NCBI RefSeq assembly: GCF_028330965.1
Contig: NZ_JAQMUB010000102.1
Coordinates: 1 to 32,130 of the forward strand
DNA from: Oscillatoria sp. CS-180
GTDB lineage: Bacteria > Cyanobacteriota > Cyanobacteriia > Phormidesmidales > Phormidesmidaceae
Length of the DNA stretch: 32,130 bases
Reading direction: 5' to 3'
The translations under genes and the position numbers were made by a program. How positions within the stretch are numbered: the stretch's first letter is position 1; each line of letters starts with the position of its first letter. The notes under the pieces are model-generated. The model worked only from the letters and a program-made list of their open reading frames with translations. It was not told the DNA's origin and ran no database searches. Shown piece by piece: positions 1 to 7,161 of the stretch.

Positions 1-141
1 AGATAATCGGATTTATTGATTAAAATCCAATTCGGATAGTGCTTAATTGGAGTTAGAGCACACTGTGTCTAGATATTTACTAGGTACTTTACTAGCGATA
101 GTAGGGTTCCTCAGCTTGTATTGGCTCGGAGACAGCTTTCA
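1..141. repeat. Terminal overlap showing a circular molecule
   Basis: Bases 1-141 recur without change at 31990-32130, the last 141 bases of the window. The unit length is therefore 31,989 bp. An exact direct repeat at both ends of a contig is what an assembler leaves when it walks round a circle; 141 is also a common k-mer size, which is an inference about the software. The SPFH gene that starts at 47 is thus complete, and its second appearance at the right end is the same gene. Confidence 0.93.
21..36 (+). promoter_or_regulatory. 16-bp leader element shared with the 14613 gene
   Basis: TAAAATCCAATTCGGA lies 10 bases before the TTG of the SPFH gene. The same 16 bases occur on the minus strand at 14637-14622, 8 bases before the ATG of the membrane protein gene at 14613. 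The shared position relative to the start suggests a leader or operator element, or a common insertion history. No other exact copy was noticed. Confidence 0.5.
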
Positions 142-1156
142 ATATACTCTTAATCCTGAGAAAATATTGCGGATCTTCTGGGACTCAGCAACTCAAATCG
201 GAACACTAACAGTTTTATCAATAATCTTTTTAGTTACATCCTTTTTATCTAAAGGACAATATAGAAATCTTTTTTTATTTGGTTTCTGTGTAACTTTTAT
301 TTCACTGGCTTATTCCGTTACGAGAGGCCATACATTACTACTTTCTAGAGCCAGAACCATACTTCTTGGTTTTATGATTTTTGCAATTACTTATATAGGT
401 CTCTCAATTCGAACTACGCCTCAGGGACAGCAAGCTCTAGTAGAGCGCCTTGGAAGATATCATCGAAAACTTCGGCCAGGCATAAATTTCATAGTTCCTG
501 GCTTAGATAAAATTGTATATCAAGGAAGCTTAAAAGAAACTATTTTAGAGATATCACCTTTTACAGCAACTACAAAAGATTACGTAAAAATTCAAGCTAA
601 CATAATTGTTAACTATAAAGTCTTGGATATTGAAAGAACATTTTATGAGATAGACGATTATGAGAGTGGCATCATAAGCATAGCAGTCTCAGTAGTTCGT
701 TCAGAAATTGGACGCATTAATTTCAATGAAATATCGAGTGCTTTCGATGAAATAGTACAAGTATTTCTTGACGCAGCAGATATACTAACAGAGCCTTGGG
801 GCATAAAGCCAACTAACCTAGGAATTGTAGGAATTATCGCGTCAGAAGAATACACTGACTCTCAGAGATCTCTTGAGATAGCTAAGAGGAGTAGTTCTCA
901 AGAAAGAGAAAATCTTGTTTTAGAAGGCGAAAGTATCGCAAATTTTGCGAGTTCACTTCGAGAAGCATTACCTAGTGTTAGTGAAGAAGCAATTTTAAAT
1001 TATATTATTCTGTATAAATATTTCTCTAAACTCAAGGACTTTGAAGAAACCGAACTTAATGAAGACAAACAAGCAATCAAATCACTGAAAGACATTTTTG
1101 ATATGTCAGCCCTTATAAAATACTCAGATAAAGATACAAGCAAAAATGCAGAATAA
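47..1156 (+). CDS. Membrane-anchored SPFH/stomatin-like protein
   Basis: A 369-residue protein with four hydrophobic segments (about residues 8-27, 48-66, 70-90 and 102-120) followed by an SPFH/band 7 domain (about 120-290). The domain is recognisable from the opening GQQALVERLGRY, the nearby RPGINFIVPGLD, and the strand-rich TKDYVKIQANIIVNYKV. SPFH proteins form ring-like membrane scaffolds and organise microdomains. The start is a TTG at 47 right after an in-frame TAA; a GTG at 65 is an alternative, and neither has a strong ribosome site. The gene has low GC and no HIP1 site, unlike most of the plasmid. It lies 31 bp before the pentapeptide-repeat gene on the same strand, so the two are probably co-transcribed. 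The SPFH call is firm; the cellular role is unknown. Confidence 0.85.
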   Translation: MELEHTVSRYLLGTLLAIVGFLSLYWLGDSFQYTLNPEKILRIFWDSATQIGTLTVLSIIFLVTSFLSKGQYRNLFLFGFCVTFISLAYSVTRGHTLLLSRARTILLGFMIFAITYIGLSIRTTPQGQQALVERLGRYHRKLRPGINFIVPGLDKIVYQGSLKETILEISPFTATTKDYVKIQANIIVNYKVLDIERTFYEIDDYESGIISIAVSVVRSEIGRINFNEISSAFDEIVQVFLDAADILTEPWGIKPTNLGIVGIIASEEYTDSQRSLEIAKRSSSQERENLVLEGESIANFASSLREALPSVSEEAILNYIILYKYFSKLKDFEETELNEDKQAIKSLKDIFDMSALIKYSDKDTSKNAE

Positions 1157-1187
1157 ATGATATCAAAACGACCAGATCAACAAAGCT

Positions 1188-2375
1188 ATGATAGTAAAAA
1201 GGTGGAAAAATATTCCGTGGAAAACAGTTTTTGGTTTGATTCTTGCTTTTTTAGCAATGTACTTCATTAGCAAGTTGATTCTTTTAGGTGTTCAAAGTGT
1301 TCCTTTGTGTAAATCTGATGCTTCACCTCAAATATGTCAAGAACTGGAAGAGTTAATTATATTTATATTTCAAGATAATTTTGAATCTTTCGCTATTCTA
1401 GCAGGCGCTATATTTTACATAATCGATTCAAGAGAACGTACACAAAAAGGTCGTTATGAAGCCTGGCAAGTAGTGGATAGCTTAAAAGACGTAAAAAGTA
1501 GTCGCGCTAGAATTAAAGCTCTAGAGTTCTTGAACGAAAGCAATGATTCCTTAAAGAATATAAGCTTAGTTAACTCAGATTTAGATGGAATAAAATTAGA
1601 AGGAGCAGATCTAACCGGGGTAGACTTAAGGAGTTCTAGACTAGTAGGTGTTAATTTAAAGAGATCAATCTTAAAGAATGCTTTGCTCAGTAATACGTTG
1701 TTTTCAGACAATAGATGTGAAATAGATAATTCACAGAGAAATAACGATTTTGAATTTTCTGCAGATCTATCTTATGCAGATCTATCTTATGCAGATTTGA
1801 GAGGAATAAATTTATCTAGCGCCAACCTCTATAATGCAGACTTAAGAGGAGCCAATCTTCTCAATGCCAAATTAGATTATGCAGTTCTAAAGTCCGTCAA
1901 AATCAATAAATTAACCAAGTCTAATTTAGGAATACTAGTCGCTATATATCTATTAAGCAGAGTTCCAGAGACTCAAGAAGCGTCTTTATTAAGCGAAATT
2001 GATCTGAGAAATATTAATTTAAGCAGATTGAATTTATTTGGTATAGACTTTTCAAATTTACTTCTAGATGAATCTAATCTTAGCCAATCATATTTAGCAA
2101 ACGCTAATCTTCATAAAGCAGTTTTGCGCTCTGCCGAGATATTTGAAGCAGATTTATCAGAAGCCAATTTATCAAAGGCGAATTTAAGGAAGGCTAACCT
2201 GTCAGGAGCTAATCTATCAGGGGCTGACCTGTCAGGAGCTAATCTATCAGGGGCTGACCTGTCAGGAGCTAATCTATCAGGGGCTAAATTAGAAAATAGC
2301 AATTTTTCAAACGCAAAACTTCATAAAGTTCGCTTAGACAAGCAACAAATCAAACTCACTCGAAGAAGTAGATGA
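1188..2375 (+). CDS. Membrane-anchored pentapeptide-repeat protein
   Basis: 395 residues. Two hydrophobic segments (about 13-34 and 66-82) precede a long run of A(D/N)LxX pentapeptides from about residue 125 to 385, such as GADLTGVDL, YADLSYADL and GANLSGADL. These fold into a right-handed quadrilateral beta-helix. A less regular part (about 235-270) splits the helix into two blocks. The last block is nearly perfect and encoded by tandem 30-bp repeats. The gene follows the SPFH gene by 31 bp and shares its low GC, so the two probably work together at a membrane. The start at 1188 (ATG, MIVKRWKN) gives a positively charged end before the first helix. The function of such anchored pentapeptide proteins is not known. 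Confidence 0.85.
   Translation: MIVKRWKNIPWKTVFGLILAFLAMYFISKLILLGVQSVPLCKSDASPQICQELEELIIFIFQDNFESFAILAGAIFYIIDSRERTQKGRYEAWQVVDSLKDVKSSRARIKALEFLNESNDSLKNISLVNSDLDGIKLEGADLTGVDLRSSRLVGVNLKRSILKNALLSNTLFSDNRCEIDNSQRNNDFEFSADLSYADLSYADLRGINLSSANLYNADLRGANLLNAKLDYAVLKSVKINKLTKSNLGILVAIYLLSRVPETQEASLLSEIDLRNINLSRLNLFGIDFSNLLLDESNLSQSYLANANLHKAVLRSAEIFEADLSEANLSKANLRKANLSGANLSGADLSGANLSGADLSGANLSGAKLENSNFSNAKLHKVRLDKQQIKLTRRSR
2196..2285 (+). repeat. Three tandem 30-bp units in the pentapeptide gene
   Basis: Three 30-bp units, each including GTCAGGAGCTAATCTATCAG, run head to tail; the first differs from the others at its opening base. Each encodes two pentapeptides. Near-identical DNA implies recent slippage or unequal recombination, so repeat number may vary between strains. 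A shorter 15-bp duplication (GCAGATCTATCTTAT) lies near 1770-1799 of the same gene. Confidence 0.9.
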
Positions 2376-2416
2376 GAGTTGTATGGTTTTAAGACGGCAC
2401 AGTGGCCGCCCCATCA

Positions 2417-2869
2417 TCAAGCTAAATCGAAACGTTTCTGAGCGGCAATGAACAGACTGCTGGCAGCCCCCCGAATCGCGTGCTCCGGCGGTTCATGCTG
2501 CGCCAAATGCTTCACGGCCTCGCCGTAGCAGTAGCTATACAGCGCCGCCATATCTGTTACGTACTGGGCAATATCCGCTTTGCTGGTTCCTTCCAACAGT
2601 TGCGCCGGTGACGGCTGAGAGGCGGGCGCTGTCCCAGGAGTGGGGGGCTGTTCTGCGGATGACTCCACTAAGCTCAGCTTGCCTTTGTGGTCTTTCGTAA
2701 TTTGTACGGCTGAGCCTTTCCGATAGCTGAGGAAATGGGTGTCGCCGCCTGGTCGCCATAGGGCATCTTCGGAACCATCCGGCAAACGCAGATCGGCCAC
2801 GGTGCGTAGACCGTATTTGGTGTTTACTTCGCGCGGTGCGCTGGTCAGGGTTGCGGTGAGTAGTTGCAT
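2417..2869 (-). CDS. Conserved hypothetical plasmid protein, OB-fold-like N-terminus
   Basis: 150 residues. The first 70 residues are strand-rich (MQLLTATLTSAPREVNTKYG, then VADLRLPDGSEDALWRPGG), a layout resembling a small OB-fold single-strand nucleic-acid-binding module. A Pro/Ser/Ala linker (about 72-95) leads to a helical C-terminal part with CYGEAVKHL and a second helix. The OB-fold reading is an inference from secondary-structure pattern only. The gene lies downstream of the 3264 gene on the same strand with a 62-bp gap, so the two may share the GTATAC promoter near 3365. The start is ATG with a weak purine-rich site (AGAGAG). Confidence 0.6.
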   Translation of the reverse strand: MQLLTATLTSAPREVNTKYGLRTVADLRLPDGSEDALWRPGGDTHFLSYRKGSAVQITKDHKGKLSLVESSAEQPPTPGTAPASQPSPAQLLEGTSKADIAQYVTDMAALYSYCYGEAVKHLAQHEPPEHAIRGAASSLFIAAQKRFDLA

Positions 2870-2931
2870 GGTGTTCTCTCTGTAGTGATCAGGTTGGGGC
2901 AGCGGTGCCCCAAGTGCGCGTTAGAGAAGGG

Positions 2932-3264
2932 TTAGAAACCGATGTCCTCGAAATAGGAACACTGTGCTGCGTGGCTCTTAGGCAATGGCTCTAGCTCTGC
3001 CGATGCTCGTAAATGACAGTATCCTTGGCAGCGATCGCGCCAATGAACGCACTGGTCACAAGTCGGCTGCTGACTCTGTTTAAATTCAGTGATCGCCCGC
3101 TCTACAAATTCGTAGCCGTGACGATGAATGATTTCGAGGATCTGAGCCTGAGCCACGCCTTCGGCTATCTGCTCCTCCTCATACTCTGCTCTGGTGTCTT
3201 GAAGAGTGATGTGCTGTTCCTGCTCTCGCAGGTAAGCCAGCTCTAAAGGTTCGCGTACAATCAT
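2932..3264 (-). CDS. Small Cys-rich hypothetical protein
   Basis: 110 residues. An acidic helical N-terminal half (EQEQHITLQDTRAEYEEEQ) is followed by a Cys/His-rich tail: CDQCVHW, then CQGYCHL, then H-AAQC. That spacing (CxxC, CxxxC, final C) suggests a zinc or Fe-S site. The ATG at 3264 has GGAG ten bases upstream; the sequence ATGGAACTCCT on the plus strand also precedes the 6736 gene. Its promoter probably lies at 3361-3386, with a palindromic GTATAC operator between the -10 and -35 regions. I do not recognise a named family. Confidence 0.55.
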   Translation of the reverse strand: MIVREPLELAYLREQEQHITLQDTRAEYEEEQIAEGVAQAQILEIIHRHGYEFVERAITEFKQSQQPTCDQCVHWRDRCQGYCHLRASAELEPLPKSHAAQCSYFEDIGF

Positions 3265-3360
3265 GGGTATGGAACTCCTTCTATGGTTGGGGTTTTACTT
3301 GCCGCTACTGCCTCGCCAAAGTTCAGTAGCGGCATTCTCGAATCCCCTCAAGATATCAAT

Positions 3361-3386
3361 ATTATAGCATGTATACATGCATACAA
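3361..3386 (-). promoter_or_regulatory. GTATAC operator-promoter for the leftward genes
   Basis: On the minus strand TATAAT (3366-3361) is preceded by the perfect 14-bp palindrome GCATGTATACATGC (3368-3381). The block ATGTATACATGCTATAAT matches ATGTATACACGCTATAAT at 3725-3742 on the plus strand at 17 of 18 positions. A palindrome touching a -10 box is a typical repressor site; the RHH protein at 3459 is the obvious candidate. Confidence 0.6.
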
Positions 3387-3425
3387 GCCAGAAATCAGTT
3401 GCGATTCAACACTTGATTTTTGCAG

Positions 3426-3432
3426 GTATACT
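3426..3432 (+). promoter_or_regulatory. GTATAC site and -10 before the RHH gene
   Basis: GTATACT (3426-3432) contains the -10-like TATACT about 27 bases before the RHH start. A weak -35 candidate, TTCAAC, lies 16 bases upstream. It shares the GTATAC core with the sites at 3371, 3707 and 3727, which suggests autoregulation. Confidence 0.4.
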
Positions 3433-3458
3433 TAGAGCGGCAGCGATGAGAAGAAGCC

Positions 3459-3698
3459 ATGCCCGGAACCAAAGACAGCGGCAGACCTGGAGGAAACCCA
3501 GCCTTAAAGACGGCTGAGTACCAGGAGGAACACGGCTACCAGATCCAAGATCCTACGAGAGAGGAAGCCTTCACCGCACAGCTTCAGCTCCGGATCACGC
3601 CATCGATGCAAGCTGCACTGAAAGCAATGGGCAAACAGAGAAATCAATTTATTAGAGACGCGATCGCAGAAAAGCTAGAGCGTGAAAACCAGCAATAA
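3459..3698 (+). CDS. Ribbon-helix-helix (Arc/CopG-like) regulator
   Basis: 79 residues. The first 38 are polar and probably disordered. The rest fits an RHH fold: strand FTAQLQLRITPS (about 38-49), helix MQAALKAMGKQ, turn, and helix NQFIRDAIAEKLEREN. RHH proteins dimerise and insert the paired strand into the major groove. Four GTATAC sites lie within 350 bp: one before the left operon, one in its own promoter and two just downstream. This supports an autoregulated plasmid repressor. The ATG is preceded by a purine-rich GAGAAGAAG. It may control copy number or the neighbours; the target list is inferred. Confidence 0.7.
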   Translation: MPGTKDSGRPGGNPALKTAEYQEEHGYQIQDPTREEAFTAQLQLRITPSMQAALKAMGKQRNQFIRDAIAEKLERENQQ

Positions 3699-3702
3699 AA
3701 AT

Positions 3703-3742
3703 ACATGTATACTCGCTAAAATAAATGTATACACGCTATAAT
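3703..3742 (+). promoter_or_regulatory. Tandem GTATAC operator-promoters
   Basis: Two copies of ATGTATACnnGCTAnAAT lie 20 bp apart (GTATAC at 3707-3712 and 3727-3732). The second ends in a perfect -10, TATAAT (3737-3742). They face right, toward 3743-4279. The 20-bp spacing puts both on the same face of the helix. With the minus-strand copy at 3361 this makes three near-identical operator-promoters around one RHH gene. Confidence 0.6.
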
Positions 3743-4024
3743 CAAATAGAGGGCAGGGGCGGGGTAAAGCCTTTGATCGCAGCAGAGGGGCTTGCTCCTC
3801 GCCGTAAGCCGAGATGTTGAGCCTATCCGCTGCTGATGATTTCCCAGCCGCGATCGCACTGGCTGCTAGCGCTAGAAAGCAGTGAAGCAGAGGGAAGAAC
3901 GCCAACCGTTGTAGAGCGGAAGCACTCAGCAACCCACCGTAACAAGGGGCCATAGTTGCGGGCTAAACCGGGCAGAGAAACGCGCTTTATAAGGCACTCT
4001 GCCCAACCCAAACACAGCACAAAC
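3743..4024. other. Leader region without a convincing gene
   Basis: A GC-rich stretch between the GTATAC promoter (TATAAT at 3737) and the possible gene at 4025. It has one GCGATCGC at about 3850. Open frames exist on both strands but lack ribosome sites and family features. It could be a long leader or a regulatory RNA driven by the promoter; nothing further can be supported. Confidence 0.35.
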
Positions 4025-4279
4025 ATGCAGCAATTATCACTACTCACACATATCAAATGGGCACGGCCAGCAGCACGCGGCAGCGGCATTGTGGCTCGCA
4101 TTGCGCCAGGTGGGGCAGCGGAGTTGCGCGCCATTTTTCCCGAGCTACAGCTGATTGATGCGCGGCCATGTAGCCCGGATCTTTACGTGCTGCTGAGGGG
4201 CTGTGATGGTCTTCTCGATTTGACCGATGAGCCAGAGAGCCACGGGAGCCAAACAGACGGGGTGTTATTGCCTTGGTAG
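4025..4279 (+). CDS. Small hypothetical protein
   Basis: 84 residues from the ATG at 4025 (MQQLSLLTHIKWARP). The middle reads like a folded domain, with RGSGIVARIAPGGAAELRAI followed by FPELQLIDARP and DLYVLLRGCDGLLDL. The frame stays open upstream to 3956, but those residues look like leader. No clear ribosome site is seen. It lies about 280 bp downstream of the tandem GTATAC promoters, so it may be a target of the RHH regulator. The coding call rests on composition only, and I do not recognise the family. Confidence 0.4.
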   Translation: MQQLSLLTHIKWARPAARGSGIVARIAPGGAAELRAIFPELQLIDARPCSPDLYVLLRGCDGLLDLTDEPESHGSQTDGVLLPW

Positions 4280-4735
4280 CCGGTGACGCCCAGAGGGCCG
4301 CTAGCGGCAGAGCCGCCGCCGCCGCCACGCCTAAGAGCCGCACGAGCAGGGGACCCGGTGGCAAGGCCGGAACGAAGTGGAGAGCGTAGCGGGCCTTGCT
4401 CACTGGGGCGAGTGTGGCAACCTCTCTTGGTAGGCGGGGGATGGCGAAGCCGCGAAACAGAGCGACGCAGGAGCAACCTTATCGCGGGGTAGACCGGAGG
4501 GAGACGCCGCCACCTTCGATAGCTCGGCTGAAAGCGGAGCGACCATCTTGATGTATTCTTAGCTACCTAAGTAAACATTTTTTTCTAGTACAATCGCTTA
4601 AATATTTAAACGAAGTACGAGCAATTTAGAAGTTCTAAAAATCAGTACTTACATTAGGGAAATTTATATTTCCTGTTTTGGGTTGCAATCAGGGTTTGGA
4701 TCTCCTGAATATTCTAGAGTTTAGGTCTGCCAAAT
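4280..4735. other. GC-rich then AT-rich intergenic region
   Basis: 4283-4545 is GC-rich with (GCC)n runs near 4312-4326 and short inverted segments. From 4545 the base composition changes abruptly to AT-rich up to the start at 4736. No open frame here has a ribosome site or family features. The change marks the left edge of the AT-rich gene at 4736 and may be an insertion boundary. Confidence 0.5.
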
Positions 4736-5581
4736 ATGGAGCAGCCGTTCTCTGCTTTTATTGCTTCTATTTTCCAACAAACCCCAGGTGTTGTTCCTCC
4801 TGATTTGTTAGATATATTTGATGGTGGGCAGAGCAACAATAATGCTGTCGGTTCAACTGAGGATGCTTTCATATCTCACAGCATTTTCAATGAGACATCT
4901 AATCCATCGAGCATAAACGATTTTCAAGATTTTTTTGAAGCAAAAATCCCAGAGATATCTGGTTTTCAAGAGTCTCATCATCAGTATGTTAGTGATTCTC
5001 TTACAGGAGAACCACCAACAGTAAAGCCACAAAACCACGAAGATTCCTTATCATCTTATGAATTAGGTTACTCGAAAGGATATGCACAAGGGTTTAATGA
5101 AGGATTCAAGCACGGTGAAAAAAGCTCTAAGTTATATCTGGATCATACGATAAGAGAAATTGAGAATTTAAAGAAGGATATAGATAATATGAGCAACGGC
5201 AACAATCCTAAATATGATTTCCGTGGTTCTACGATTGGGAATTTATCTGATATCAACAATGGATCGATGTCTACCCAATTTATAAATAATCAAAATGACA
5301 TTACAGATTTAATAATTTCCTTGCGTGAGATGGCTGAATCCTTCCCTCAAACGCACAAAGAAGATGTACTGGATGAACTGGAAGCCCTTGAAACGGATAT
5401 CAACACATCAGAAAGTATCAACCCTGAACGCATTGGCCGACGTCTAAAGCGCTTAGCTGCCGCTGGTACTGCAGCCATAACATTTGCAAGCGGAGCTGCC
5501 GATTTTACTGAGAGTATCAATGAGTTTACGGGACACATCCAAGCAATAGGCGAGAACATTGGAATCGAGATAGGAGAGTAA
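4736..5581 (+). CDS. Unknown protein with glycine zipper and conserved C-terminal module
   Basis: 281 residues. Residues 1-105 are acidic and low in complexity. Residues about 107-127 form a four-residue glycine repeat (YELGYSKGYAQGFNEGFKHG, Gly every fourth residue), like Yae1-type or glycine-zipper helices. The C-terminal part from about residue 160 (YDFRGSTIGNLSDI, then two helices around LREMAESFPQTHKEDVLDEL and RIGRRLKRL, then an Ala/Gly-rich helix) matches a module I know from many cyanobacterial proteins of unknown function, some linked to NACHT or pentapeptide proteins. That link is from memory. The gene is AT-rich with no HIP1 site until its end, suggesting transfer. The ATG at 4736 has no strong ribosome site. 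Confidence 0.65.
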   Translation: MEQPFSAFIASIFQQTPGVVPPDLLDIFDGGQSNNNAVGSTEDAFISHSIFNETSNPSSINDFQDFFEAKIPEISGFQESHHQYVSDSLTGEPPTVKPQNHEDSLSSYELGYSKGYAQGFNEGFKHGEKSSKLYLDHTIREIENLKKDIDNMSNGNNPKYDFRGSTIGNLSDINNGSMSTQFINNQNDITDLIISLREMAESFPQTHKEDVLDELEALETDINTSESINPERIGRRLKRLAAAGTAAITFASGAADFTESINEFTGHIQAIGENIGIEIGE

Positions 5582-5631
5582 TCTGCGGAAAGAGATCGCT
5601 TTCTTCCCGCGATCGCTCCCCTCTCCAATGC

Positions 5632-5652
5632 AAAAAAAGGGGCCGCAGCCCC
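5632..5652 (-). terminator. Intrinsic terminator, minus strand
   Basis: On the minus strand GGGGC-TGCG-GCCCC is followed at once by seven T. It would stop any leftward transcript crossing 5653-6300 and shield the rightward gene at 4736 from antisense reading. The A-run side faces the plus strand, so it does not end the 4736 gene. Confidence 0.75.
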
Positions 5653-5945
5653 AACCCGCTAACGCACAACAGGCACCGACACCACCCAACAACAGCCCAA
5701 CACCTCACACACCGCAGACCGCACACAGACCGACACGCCCACCTGCCGCGACGCAGACCGACCAAACGCAGCTGCACCACCACGCGACCCAAAGAAAGCC
5801 CAAACCACAGAACCCGAGAACGACCGCCGCGACGACCGCAAGCACCAAGACGAGCAACCCGAAGCCAGCGCCAAACCAGCCACAGAGCGAAACGACACCA
5901 ACCGCTCAGCACGACCAAAACCAACCCAAAACGAAAACTGCATAG
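5653..5945. other. T-depleted A/C-rich tract of about 290 bp
   Basis: The plus strand has only about seven T in this tract, roughly 2 percent, and C and A dominate. Every stop codon contains T, and its complement contains A, so frames stay open on both strands by composition alone. The 105-codon Pro/Thr/Gln/Asn frame at 5628-5945, and the long minus-strand frames, are therefore weak evidence of coding. Such asymmetry favours an unstructured single strand on one side and a G/T-rich strand on the other. Confidence 0.7.
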
Positions 5946-6301
5946 CGAACAAGCCAAACGCAACGCATCCTCTCCACGCCTCCAGCCGTGATCACGCACG
6001 GAAGACGACTAGGCGCAAGGGTGGCTTATCCAGCAACAACGCGACGATAGGAGCACCCCCAGCAGCCACTTGCAGGAGGACGGCCCGGAGAGCGATCGCG
6101 CTCTGCCCCCTTTGCCCAAATCTTGAAACGGAGGGCAGGCCGACCGCCCTTGTGCCGGGTTATTCAGGCGTATACTTGCGTTGCCTGCGTTGGCTTACCT
6201 CACCAGACGCCAGCAGCGCGGGGAACCGGGGGGAACGACCGGAGCCGATGGAGCGGAGCGGAGACGGCCAGCCACCGATGGAGATGGAGCTAGATCACAT
6301 T
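5946..6301. other. Intergenic region with one GTATAC motif
   Basis: No supported gene. The region holds GCGTATACTTGCG at about 6168-6180 (a GTATAC core like those near 3371-3732), one GCGATCGC at about 6093, and a G-rich block near 6215-6280. Leftward transcripts are stopped just beyond it at 6302 and 5632, so a small transcript or an origin-type element could lie here; neither is shown. Confidence 0.4.
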
Positions 6302-6327
6302 AAAAAACCCCTGCCCGAGAGCAGAGG
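6302..6327 (-). terminator. Intrinsic terminator after the 6353 gene
   Basis: Read on the minus strand, CCTCTGC-TCTCGG-GCAGGGG (one mismatch) is followed by six T. It lies 26 bp past the stop codon at 6353, where a terminator for this leftward gene is expected. Confidence 0.75.
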
Positions 6328-6352
6328 CTAATTGATGACCTGGTGTGGAGCA

Positions 6353-6736
6353 TCAAGCCTTAAAGCCCGCGATCGCGCCTAACGACTGCAAGTGCTCTAG
6401 CCGCTTACCCGCCGCAAGGGGATTCTCCAGCCCCATTGCCTTAGCTAGCTTGCCAACAGTCGTCACGGTGAAGACAGCGCCCTCTTGCAAAGACACCAGA
6501 ATTTCGTAGAGCTTCTGCTGACCCGGAGAAAGGTTGAGGCAATAGTTCGTGTCAACGCTGATGTAGGAACAACCTTCGAGGACTTCGGACTCAGCATCAG
6601 CGGAGTTGCCATGAAAGACTAGCTTCGGCATCCCTGCCTCTTCCAAGTCTTCCGGCGTCAAATCCCAGTCAACATAACCGCTATCGTGCTCCAGATACAG
6701 CTCTAGATTCTCAAGGTTGTTTGAAACTGTGTACAT
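6353..6736 (-). CDS. Hypothetical protein with winged-helix-like C-terminus
   Basis: 127 residues from the ATG at 6736, which has GGAG seven bases upstream. The frame remains open to 6790, but that extension would contain a terminator hairpin (6752-6777), so 6736 is the better start. The N-terminal half is acidic (LENLELYLEHDSGYVDWDL). The C-terminal 60 residues (LSPGQQKLYEILVSLQEG, then TTVGKLAKAMGLENPLAAG and LEHLQSLGAI) have the helix-turn-helix-wing order of a winged-helix DNA-binding domain. It is a separate transcription unit between two terminators. The function is unknown. Confidence 0.6.
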   Translation of the reverse strand: MYTVSNNLENLELYLEHDSGYVDWDLTPEDLEEAGMPKLVFHGNSADAESEVLEGCSYISVDTNYCLNLSPGQQKLYEILVSLQEGAVFTVTTVGKLAKAMGLENPLAAGKRLEHLQSLGAIAGFKA

Positions 6737-6751
6737 AATGGAACTCCTAGC

Positions 6752-6777
6752 AAAAAAGGGAGTACACCCATACTCCC
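6752..6777 (-). terminator. Intrinsic terminator between the 7154 and 6736 genes
   Basis: On the minus strand the perfect stem GGGAGTA / TACTCCC with a six-base loop is followed by six T. It closes the leftward operon 8114-6807 and lies 15 bases before the ATG at 6736. It may double as an attenuator for that gene, because GGAG and the start follow directly. Confidence 0.8.
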
Positions 6778-6806
6778 ACATTCTACTCATAACGACCTTT
6801 CAGAAT

Positions 6807-7154
6807 TTATCCAAACGGCCACCAGCCACCACTTGCGGGCTGTTCATTCCGTTCGGTGATACTGTCATCGTCCTGCTCAGGCTCTAAGTCCTCATTAGAG
6901 TCAACCACCGGCTCCATGCGATAGCGGTGTTGCTCCGAGTCACGCTGATCGACTCTCCTTGCAGCATCGTACTGACGGCGAAGTTGATCATCGCGATCGC
7001 GCTCAACATTGTTGTCTCGCATGATACGCTCCACCGTTTCCTGACCATCAGCTGGAACATCAAAAACCGCATGGTCGCCACTGTCATTACTGATTTCACC
7101 GACGACGCGATCTGCTGACTCGTCCTCTGGCTTGAACCATTCTAAAATCCCCAT
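6807..7154 (-). CDS. Acidic hypothetical protein
   Basis: 115 residues from the ATG at 7154 (MGILEWFKPEDESADR), with GAGG seven bases upstream and the stop of the preceding gene 8 bases away. The protein is highly charged, with a long D/E/R/Q-rich middle (about 45-105) that is probably coiled or disordered, and it ends in GGWWPFG. An aromatic terminal motif on a disordered tail is often a docking signal; that is inference. It is the last gene of the leftward operon and ends before the terminator at 6752. No family is recognised. Confidence 0.55.
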   Translation of the reverse strand: MGILEWFKPEDESADRVVGEISNDSGDHAVFDVPADGQETVERIMRDNNVERDRDDQLRRQYDAARRVDQRDSEQHRYRMEPVVDSNEDLEPEQDDDSITERNEQPASGGWWPFG

Positions 7155-7161
7155 CGGAACC

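Noticed and set aside
4053-4492. Several GC-rich frames on both strands
   Set aside because: Mutually overlapping, no ribosome sites; only the 84-codon frame at 4025 has protein-like sequence.
5653-5945. Rho-utilisation site
   Set aside because: C-rich and G-poor RNA would fit, but cyanobacteria lack Rho.
5526-5999. Long minus-strand frames of 97-157 codons across the T-poor tract
   Set aside because: The minus strand is nearly free of A there, so stop codons cannot occur; the encoded Arg/Val/Cys-rich sequence has no protein-like pattern.
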